From contig JBFKQC010000070.1 of assembly GCA_041627895.1 (NCBI GenBank), positions 1-19,795 on the forward strand: a stretch of 19,795 nt of DNA, read 5' to 3'. The stretch is from JBFKQC01 sp041627895. Lineage in GTDB: Bacteria; Pseudomonadota; Alphaproteobacteria; Rhodobacterales; Rhodobacteraceae. Of the stretch, positions 14,262-19,795 are shown in pieces (position 1 is the first letter of the stretch; every line of letters starts with the position of its first letter). The notes beneath the pieces were generated by a model. The model was not told where the DNA came from. It saw only the letters and a program-made list of their open reading frames with translations, and ran no database searches. Position numbers and translations under genes: made by a program.

Positions 14262-15295
14262 CCGGTTCCGTCCGACGCCAGCGCATAGGCGCGCTGGATC
14301 GGCATCAGCACCACCATGCGGCCCGGGTCACGCACCCGGCCGGCGGCGCGGCCCGCCCCGTCGCCGGTGCCATAGAAGATGTCGGCGCGCTGTGCGCCCT
14401 TGATTGCCGAACCCGTGTCCTGCGCGATCATCAGCCGGCGCATCGGATCGGTTCCGCCCTTCTCGATCCAGACCGGGGCGCCGAGCGGCGTATAGCGCGG
14501 ATCGACGGCGATCGAGCGCATCGCGGTGATCGAGCGGTTCATCGCGCCGAGCGGCCCCTTTTCTGCCGGTACGCGGCTGACCTCGCGGAAGAACACGTAG
14601 GATGGATTGTGGCGCAGCAGCTCGAGCCCCTCGCCCGGGTTGCGGCGTACCCAGTTCCGGATCACCTGCGCCGAGACCTGGTGCGCCTGGTAGATGCCGC
14701 GGCGCACCAGTTCCTGACCGACCGAGCGGTAATCGTGCCCGTTCTTGCCGCCGTAACCGACGCGGATCAGCGAGCCGTCGTCCAGCCGCACCCGGCCCGA
14801 ACCCTGAATCTGCAGGAAGAACACGTCGACCGGATCGTCGATCCAGGCGATTTCCAGTCCCCGGCCGTCCAGCACGCCATTCTCCTCGATCTCGGCGCGG
14901 CTGTGCCAGGTGCTGCCGTCCTGCACCTCGGGAGGCTTGCGGTAGATCGGATAGGGATAGGCCTCGGACCGGTGGCGCGAGCCGCGCAGCTCGGGCTCGA
15001 AATAGCCGGTGAACAGCATCGGCTCGCCGTCTTCGATCAGGACCGGGCGGAAGAACAGCTCGAAGAAGGTGCGCGCGTTCTTCTGGTTCGTCGCCAGCGC
15101 GCAGAGCGATTGCCAGTCGGGATCGTTCATGTCGGCGCAGGTATCGAGAAACACGCGCAGCGCGGCGTCGTGGTCGTCTCTTTCCCAGCCCTTGAGATCG
15201 GCGAAGGTCAGGATCTCGTAATCGACATCCGCCGCCGACGCACCGGTCACGGCAAGTCCCGCCGCCAGCGTGGCCGCGCGCGCAAGTCCGATCAT
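14258..15295 (-). CDS. mltA: Membrane-bound lytic murein transglycosylase A (MltA)
   Basis: A 345-residue periplasmic peptidoglycan-cleaving enzyme that leaves 1,6-anhydro-muramic ends. A Sec signal peptide covers about residues 1-21 (MIGLARAATLAAGLAVTGASA). There is no lipobox cysteine, so unlike the E. coli enzyme it is probably soluble or secreted rather than lipidated. MltA features are MLFTGYFEPELRGS, DPVDVFFLQIQGSGRV, GYGGKNGHDYRSVG, and the 3D-domain DTGSAIKGAQRADIFYG, where the Asp at about 305 fits the catalytic acid. I chose the ATG at 15295, which overlaps the stop of the Tim44-like gene (ATGA), over an upstream in-frame start that would run through that gene's coding sequence. Confidence 0.95.
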   Translation of the reverse strand: MIGLARAATLAAGLAVTGASAADVDYEILTFADLKGWERDDHDAALRVFLDTCADMNDPDWQSLCALATNQKNARTFFELFFRPVLIEDGEPMLFTGYFEPELRGSRHRSEAYPYPIYRKPPEVQDGSTWHSRAEIEENGVLDGRGLEIAWIDDPVDVFFLQIQGSGRVRLDDGSLIRVGYGGKNGHDYRSVGQELVRRGIYQAHQVSAQVIRNWVRRNPGEGLELLRHNPSYVFFREVSRVPAEKGPLGAMNRSITAMRSIAVDPRYTPLGAPVWIEKGGTDPMRRLMIAQDTGSAIKGAQRADIFYGTGDGAGRAAGRVRDPGRMVVLMPIQRAYALASDGTG

Positions 15296-15951
15296 TCCCC
15301 GGTGGCGACCAGTTTCCAGTTGGGGTCGTCGCTGCCCATCGCGCGGGCGAAGGTCCAACTGTCTCTCTGGCGCTTGATCTCGTTGGGGTTGCCCTCGATG
15401 ATCTCGCCGGCGGCGTTGCGCACGGTCGAGGTCAGTTCGCCCACGAAACGCACGGTGATCTCGGCGTCCTGGGTGTCGCGGTCGAAGGTGGCCTCGGTCA
15501 AGGTCACTTCACGCACGCCGACGAAATTCGCGTCGATGCTCAGGCCCTGATCCTCGCGCGCGCCGATCACGTCGACGAAGGTCTGGTGCACCTCGTCGCC
15601 GAGAAACGGCGCGACATCGGCGATCTCGCCACGTTCGAAGGCCATCAGGATCATCTCGTATGCCCCGCGCGCGCCTTGCAGGAATTCACCGACCGAGAAC
15701 GACGGCTCGATCAGCTTCATCGCCGCCAGCGCCTGCGCGGCGTCCGACCCTTCGGGGACATGGTCGATGATGTCGCGGTCCGGCCCGCCCTCGATCACTT
15801 CGAGGTCCGGACGCGACCGCCGCTGGAGGTCCGTCGGCTGCGCCGGCGGCTTCTCGAATCCTTCGCGTGTGCCCAGCACGTTGCGCAGCCGCAGGATCAG
15901 GAATACGGCGATTCCTGCTAGCACCAGCAACTGGATGACGGCGGAACTCAT
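15292..15951 (-). CDS. Tim44/TimA-family adaptor protein
   Basis: A 219-residue protein anchored by one N-terminal membrane helix (SSAVIQLLVLAGIAVFLILRL, about residues 2-22). A charged linker (FEKPPAQPTDLQRRSRPDLEVIEGG) follows. The Tim44-like domain is at about residues 75-219, with the typical SFSVGEFLQGARGAYEMILMAFERGE and a closing WTFARAMGSDDPNWKLVATG. Bacterial relatives share the fold of the mitochondrial import motor component Tim44; in alphaproteobacteria the role is not settled, and they may hold envelope complexes. It leads the coupled group with mltA and smr, which hints at a cell-envelope job. No clear promoter stands out in the 107-bp divergent gap to fxsA. Confidence 0.9.
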   Translation of the reverse strand: MSSAVIQLLVLAGIAVFLILRLRNVLGTREGFEKPPAQPTDLQRRSRPDLEVIEGGPDRDIIDHVPEGSDAAQALAAMKLIEPSFSVGEFLQGARGAYEMILMAFERGEIADVAPFLGDEVHQTFVDVIGAREDQGLSIDANFVGVREVTLTEATFDRDTQDAEITVRFVGELTSTVRNAAGEIIEGNPNEIKRQRDSWTFARAMGSDDPNWKLVATGE

Positions 15952-16058
15952 GCGGACCTCATTCCCGGGAAGCGTGTGGCATTCATGTCGTGCGGGTCAT
16001 ATGTAAGCATTGCGCGGGGGCAAGTCCACTGCGCGTACCCGTCCCTGATGAGGTTGTC

Positions 16059-16550
16059 ATGTGGTTGCTTGCGCTTTTCATCGCCGTGCCCCTGATCGAG
16101 ATCGCGCTGTTCATCCAGATCGGCGGTGCGATCGGGCTTTGGCCGACGCTCGGCGTCGTCGTGGTGACGGCGATTCTCGGCACCTGGCTGGTGCGCGCTC
16201 AGGGGCTGCAGACGCTGGCGAAGCTGCGCGGATCGCTGAACGAACTTAGCGACCCGACCGAGCCGCTGGTGCATGGCGCGATGATCCTGTTTGCCGGTGC
16301 GCTGCTGCTGACGCCGGGGTTTTTCACCGACGCGGTCGGGTTCGCCTTGCTGGTCCCCGCGGTGCGCTCGGCGGTGTTCACGTGGCTTCGGGCGCGGGTG
16401 CGGGTGCAGTCCTTTACCATCGGCGGCGCGACGCAGGATCGGCCGCCGCCGCGCCCGTCGCGCCAGGGCCCTGTGATCGACGGCGAGTTCGAGGACGTGA
16501 CCCCGCAGAATCCCCCGAAACCGGGCACATCCGGCTGGACCCGGCATTGA
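16059..16550 (+). CDS. fxsA: FxsA-family membrane protein
   Basis: A 163-residue cytoplasmic-membrane protein of the FxsA family, named for suppression of phage T7 exclusion by F plasmid in E. coli. The N-terminal hydrophobic block MWLLALFIAVPLIEIALFIQIGGAIGLWPTLG and the following GTWLVRAQG are family hallmarks. A further membrane part, LVHGAMILFAGALLLTPGFFTDAVGFALLVP, carries the conserved LTPGFxTDxxG motif. The polar Pro-rich tail varies between species. I chose the ATG at 16059 because the conserved part starts there and TGAGG lies upstream; an in-frame ATG at 15990 would add 23 residues unlike the family. The cellular role is otherwise unclear. Confidence 0.92.
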   Translation: MWLLALFIAVPLIEIALFIQIGGAIGLWPTLGVVVVTAILGTWLVRAQGLQTLAKLRGSLNELSDPTEPLVHGAMILFAGALLLTPGFFTDAVGFALLVPAVRSAVFTWLRARVRVQSFTIGGATQDRPPPRPSRQGPVIDGEFEDVTPQNPPKPGTSGWTRH

Positions 16551-16612
16551 GGCCCCCCAAGTGACCTGCTAGACGGTCGCCGAACCCGAGACTGGAACCG
16601 AGGAGACGCCCG

Positions 16613-17134
16613 ATGGCGGAGAATGGCGAAACGAAAGCGGGCGACGCGACGGCGGGCGCAGCCGCGGCTGCGGCGCAACCCCAGATGCCGAAGATGGCGG
16701 TCCTCGGGCAATTCATCCGCGACTTCTCGTTCGAGAACATCATGGTGCAGAAGGGCGTCGGCGGAGAGGTCGCGCCCGAGATCCAGGTTCAGGTCAGCAT
16801 GGACGCCAAGAAGCGCCAGCCGGAAGGCCAGTACGAGGTGATCTCGAAATACTCGATCACGTCGAAGAACAAGGAAGGCGGCGAGACGCTGTTCGTTCTG
16901 GAAATCGAGTATGGCGGCATCTTCAAGATCGAGAACGTGGCCGAGGAGCAACTGCACCCCTACCTGCTGATCGAATGCCCGCGGATGATGTTCCCCTACG
17001 TGCGGCGGATCGTCGCCGACATCACCCGCGAAGGCGGCTTTCCCGCGCTGAATCTCGAGACGGTGGACTTCGTGGCGCTGTACCGGCAGATGATCCAGGC
17101 GCGGATGGACGAGGCGAAAAAGACCGCGTCCTGA
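16613..17134 (+). CDS. secB: Protein-export chaperone SecB
   Basis: A 173-residue tetrameric cytosolic chaperone that keeps precursors unfolded and hands them to SecA. An Ala-rich, low-complexity N-terminus (to about residue 22) precedes the conserved core: MAVLGQFIRDFSFENI, VQVSMDAKK, YEVISKYSIT, GGETLFVLEIEYGGIFKIENV, and the classical LLIECPRMMFPYVRRIVADITREGGFPALNLETVDF. GAGGAG lies just upstream of the ATG. It stands alone between fxsA and the convergent dnaQ. Length and motifs are normal. Confidence 0.97.
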   Translation: MAENGETKAGDATAGAAAAAAQPQMPKMAVLGQFIRDFSFENIMVQKGVGGEVAPEIQVQVSMDAKKRQPEGQYEVISKYSITSKNKEGGETLFVLEIEYGGIFKIENVAEEQLHPYLLIECPRMMFPYVRRIVADITREGGFPALNLETVDFVALYRQMIQARMDEAKKTAS

Positions 17135-17240
17135 CGCCAAGAGCGCATTCCGCGTTCTTCGGTTCACTGAATCCGCCCGATCCTGATTGCCGGGCGCAAT
17201 TCCGCGACGCTTCGCCGGATCGACTTTGCTGGAAACCGCT

Positions 17241-17933
17241 TTAGCCGAGCTTCTTCCAAAGCGCGGTTTCGCCGATGGTGTCGACGAGGGCCGCATGCGC
17301 GGCCTTTTCCGCGTCGGTGATCCGGGGCGGCAGAGGTTGCGGCCGGGGACGCGGGCGCCAGGCGGCATCCGACGCGGCGCCGCCGCGGGTCTGCGGACCG
17401 GAGGCAAGCACAAGGTCGGGCTGGCGTCCGCCGATCAGCTCCAGATAAACGTCGGCCAGGATTTCGCTGTCCAGAAGCGCGCCGTGCAGGGTGCGCGCGG
17501 AATTGTCGATCCCGAAGCGCCGGCACAGCGCGTCCAGCGAGGCGGGCGACCCCGGGAACTTCTTGCGCGCGATGGCAAGGGTGTCGATGGCCTGATCCAT
17601 CGGCAACGACTTGCGCCCCATCCAGCCGAGTTCGGCATTCAAGAACTTCATGTCGAAGGCGGCGTTGTGGATCACCAGTTTGGCGTCGCCGATGAAGTCG
17701 AGAAACGCATCGCCGACCCTGGCAAAGACCGGCTTGTCGGCGAGGAACTCGTCGGCAAGGCCGTGCACCTCGAAGGCTTCCTGCGGCATCGCCCGTTCCG
17801 GGTTGATGTACTGGTGATAGGTGCGGCCCGTGGGCACGTGGTTTTTCAGTTCGACCGCGCCGATTTCGACGATCCGGTCCCCGGCCTCGGGCTCAAAGCC
17901 CGTCGTCTCGGTGTCGAGAACGACCTCGCGCAT
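17241..17933 (-). CDS. dnaQ: DNA polymerase III epsilon subunit, 3'-5' proofreading exonuclease
   Basis: A 230-residue DEDDh exonuclease. The ExoI motif DTETTGF gives D7 and E9, the ExoII motif HNAAFD gives D94, and the ExoIII motif LHGALLDSEILAD gives H150 and D155. All four acids and the general-base histidine are present, so it should be active. The C-terminal tail (about 175-230), rich in Arg/Pro, would bind the polymerase alpha subunit. I chose the ATG at 17933; it overlaps the 3' end of coaE by 41 bp, and an AGAGGCAGG element precedes it. The order maf–aroE–coaE–dnaQ is conserved in related genomes by my recollection. Confidence 0.95.
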   Translation of the reverse strand: MREVVLDTETTGFEPEAGDRIVEIGAVELKNHVPTGRTYHQYINPERAMPQEAFEVHGLADEFLADKPVFARVGDAFLDFIGDAKLVIHNAAFDMKFLNAELGWMGRKSLPMDQAIDTLAIARKKFPGSPASLDALCRRFGIDNSARTLHGALLDSEILADVYLELIGGRQPDLVLASGPQTRGGAASDAAWRPRPRPQPLPPRITDAEKAAHAALVDTIGETALWKKLG

Positions 17934-18534
17934 TGCTCTGCCTGCCTCTGATGTCCCGAAGACAGGATTGCACGGCCTCGCGCGCGGCTTCAAGGGTCAG
18001 GGTCTCGATCACGTAATCCGCGCGGGCGCGTTTCTCGGCGTCGGGCGTCTGTTTGGCCAGAATCGTGTCGAATTGCGCCTCGGTCATGGTACCGCGTTCC
18101 AGCACCCGGGCGCGCTGAACCTCTGCCGGCGCCGTGACGACGACGACCGCGTCGAGCCACCGGTCGGCGCCGGTCTCGAACAGAAGCGGGATGTCGAGCA
18201 GGACGATATCCGCCTGGCTGCCGTCGATGAACGCCTGCCGGTCGGCGGCGACGAGGGGATGCACGATGGCCTCGATCCGTTCCAGGGCGCGCGGGTCGGC
18301 GGCGATCCACGCCTTCAGCGCGTCGCGGCTGACGGCCCCGTCGACCACTGCGGCGGGGTGAATTGCCGCAATCGCCTGAACCGCGGCGCCACCCGGGGCG
18401 TAAAGCCGATGCACCGCGGCGTCCGCATCCCAGACCGGCACGCCCTCGTCCGCGAACATCTGCGCGGTGGTGGATTTTCCCATGCCGATCGACCCGGTCA
18501 GGCCGATCACGACAGGGCGCCGTGTCCCGTTCAC
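17893..18534 (-). CDS. coaE: Dephospho-CoA kinase
   Basis: A 213-residue P-loop kinase for the last step of coenzyme A synthesis (phosphorylation of the 3'-OH of dephospho-CoA). P-loop GSIGMGKS is at about residues 14-21, DADAAVHRLY follows, and IVLLDIPLLFETG carries the conserved Pro-Leu-Leu-Phe-Glu motif. The lid region is RGTMTEAQFDTILAKQ. The start is GTG at 18534, whose GTGA overlaps the aroE stop. The C-terminal 13-14 codons (after about IRGRQ) overlap dnaQ in another frame and look unlike the family. They are therefore probably a tolerated extension. Confidence 0.94.
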   Translation of the reverse strand: MNGTRRPVVIGLTGSIGMGKSTTAQMFADEGVPVWDADAAVHRLYAPGGAAVQAIAAIHPAAVVDGAVSRDALKAWIAADPRALERIEAIVHPLVAADRQAFIDGSQADIVLLDIPLLFETGADRWLDAVVVVTAPAEVQRARVLERGTMTEAQFDTILAKQTPDAEKRARADYVIETLTLEAAREAVQSCLRDIRGRQSNARGRSRHRDDGL

Positions 18535-19367
18535 CGCAACATCACCTGGCGCAATTCCTCGTCGACCTCGGGCCGCTTGCCGAACCAGCGCTCGAAGGCC
18601 GGGGCCGCCTGGTGCAGGAGCATTCCCAGCCCGTCGACCACCGTACATCCGATATCCGCGGCCCGGCGAAGGAAATCGGTGTGCAGCGGCGTATAGACCA
18701 GGTCGTTGACGACGGCATTGGGTGACAGCCCGTCGAGAGGCACCCGGAACGCCGGTTTGCCGGTCATGCCCAGCGACGTGGTGTTCACCACAGTCGCAGC
18801 GCCTTCCAGCATGTTGCCGGCCTGCACCCATTCGTAGACCGTGACCTTGGCGCCGAATTCGGTGCGCAGCGCATCGGCGCGGGTGCGCGTGCGGTTGCTG
18901 AGGCGAACCTCGGGCACACCGACCTCGATCAGTGAGGCTACCACGGCGCGCGCCGCCCCGCCGCCGCCGATCACCGCCGCGGGACCGGACCGCGGCTGCC
19001 AGCCCGGCGCATTCTGGCGCAGGTTCTCGACAAAGCCGTAGCCGTCGGTGTTGTCGGCGTGGATCTTGCCGTCGGACCTGAAGATCAGCGTATTGGCCGC
19101 GCCGATCAGCGCAGCGCGGTCGGTGACCAGATCGGCGAGACCCAGCACGGTTTCCTTGTGCGGTATCGTGACGTTGATGCCGACGAAGCCCAGCTTGGGC
19201 AGCATCCGGATCGCCTGTTCCAGATCGCTTTGCGCGATCTCCATGGGGATGTAGTACCCGGGCAGGCCGTACTTGGTCAGCCAATAGCCGTGCAGCCGCG
19301 GCGATTTGCTGTGCGCGATCGGGGCGCCGATCACGCCGGCCAGGGGGATTTTCGGAAGTGCGTTCAT
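18531..19367 (-). CDS. aroE: Shikimate dehydrogenase
   Basis: A 278-residue NADPH-dependent enzyme that reduces 3-dehydroshikimate to shikimate in aromatic amino acid synthesis. The shikimate-site motif SKSPRLH is at about 20-26. GINVTIPHKE carries the catalytic lysine K71, and NTDGYG carries the catalytic aspartate D108. The NADP-binding loop GGGGAAR is at about 134-140, with SNRT after the second strand for the NADP phosphate. VVNDLVYTPLHTDFL follows near the end. The ATG at 19367 overlaps the maf stop (ATGA), and the stop overlaps the coaE GTG. It is complete and ordinary. Confidence 0.97.
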   Translation of the reverse strand: MNALPKIPLAGVIGAPIAHSKSPRLHGYWLTKYGLPGYYIPMEIAQSDLEQAIRMLPKLGFVGINVTIPHKETVLGLADLVTDRAALIGAANTLIFRSDGKIHADNTDGYGFVENLRQNAPGWQPRSGPAAVIGGGGAARAVVASLIEVGVPEVRLSNRTRTRADALRTEFGAKVTVYEWVQAGNMLEGAATVVNTTSLGMTGKPAFRVPLDGLSPNAVVNDLVYTPLHTDFLRRAADIGCTVVDGLGMLLHQAAPAFERWFGKRPEVDEELRQVMLR

Positions 19368-19795
19368 CCCGGGATCAGTCCTCTGGTCGTCAGATAAGAC
19401 AAAAGCGGCAAGAGCGGCAGGCCGAGGACGGTGAAATAGTCTCCGTCGATGCGCTGGAACAACCTGACGCCTTCTTCCTCGAGCTTGTAGGCCCCGACCG
19501 AATCGCGGATTCCGTCCCAGTTCCGCGCCACGTAGTCGTCGAGGTAGGCGTCGGAGAATTCGCGCATGTGCAGGGTCACGACACCGACATGGCGCCAGGC
19601 CGGTTCGGCGTTTTCGTAGATCACCATGGCCGACAGCAACTGGTGCCGGCGCCCGCGCAGCCGGCCGAGCTGGTCGCGGGCCTGGTCGGGTGTTTCCGGT
19701 TTGCCCAGAACCTCGCGATCGAACGCGAGGACCTGGTCGCAACCAAGGATCAGCTCGCCCGGGTCCTGCGCGGCGGCACGCCGCGCCGTCATCTC
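19364..19795 (-). CDS. maf: Maf-like nucleotide pyrophosphatase (5' end outside the window)
   Basis: The last 143 codons of a Maf/YceF/YhdE-family nucleoside triphosphate pyrophosphatase, which is about 195 residues when complete. The family removes modified nucleotides or acts as a house-cleaning enzyme. LILGCDQVLAFD holds the catalytic aspartate region; CDQ in place of ADT suggests the YceF-like (7-methyl-GTP) branch rather than YhdE. KPETPDQARDQLGRLRGRRHQLLSAMVIY and the Y-x-x-x-GA(Y/F)xLEEEG segment (here SVGAYKLEEEG) are strong signatures. The N-terminus with the SxSPRR motif is not in the window. It is the first visible gene of the coupled maf–aroE–coaE–dnaQ group. Confidence 0.93.
   Translation of the reverse strand, partial: EMTARRAAAQDPGELILGCDQVLAFDREVLGKPETPDQARDQLGRLRGRRHQLLSAMVIYENAEPAWRHVGVVTLHMREFSDAYLDDYVARNWDGIRDSVGAYKLEEEGVRLFQRIDGDYFTVLGLPLLPLLSYLTTRGLIPG

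Noticed and set aside
15296..15358. Upstream start for mltA giving 21 extra residues
   Set aside because: The extension is Arg-rich, lies within the Tim44-like gene's coding sequence and would bury the signal peptide. The ATGA-coupled start at 15295 is better.
17135..17240. Small gene or RNA in the secB-dnaQ convergent gap
   Set aside because: The gap holds only a weak GCCCG/CGGGC stem with no T-tract and no supported reading frame.

Overview
The window is a GC-rich, densely packed stretch of chromosome. Codon use is biased to G/C in the third position and genes are commonly coupled by ATGA/GTGA overlaps. The conserved set maf–aroE–coaE–dnaQ / secB / fxsA / timA–mltA–smr / hslVU is typical of Alphaproteobacteria, most likely Rhodobacterales (Rhodobacteraceae). 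This assignment rests on gene content and order that I recognise, not on a search.

Left edge (1–1764): a decayed sugar-use locus. The window opens with the last residues of an IS3-family transposase and the right end of that insertion sequence (to about 136). It abuts a sugar-phosphate isomerase/epimerase (TIM barrel) that has lost its N-terminal half. Next comes a Gfo/Idh/MocA oxidoreductase that is intact except for one in-frame TAG. After it lies what looks like a GH43 glycosidase collapsed to its first and last codons. Three neighbouring genes thus carry three different lesions.

Accessory catabolic block (1786–8363): a minus-strand operon encodes a class A flavin monooxygenase, a TAXI-type periplasmic binding protein and a fused TRAP permease. 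This suggests import plus hydroxylation of one organic-acid or aromatic substrate. A second, related monooxygenase is transcribed divergently. The 369-bp gap between them carries a 16-copy, 8-bp tandem repeat and a separate AT-rich segment with a perfect inverted repeat.

Right part (8364–19795): mostly housekeeping. It holds a putative capsule/glycan-type transferase (minus); hslV–hslU protease with an RpoH-like promoter (plus); an alpha/beta-hydrolase lipoprotein and an MFS transporter (plus); the coupled timA–mltA–smr group (minus); fxsA and secB (plus); and the coupled maf–aroE–coaE–dnaQ group (minus), with maf cut by the window end. I see no tRNA, rRNA, CRISPR array or prophage genes. The most unusual features are the octanucleotide repeat between the paired monooxygenases and the run of broken genes beside the IS end.
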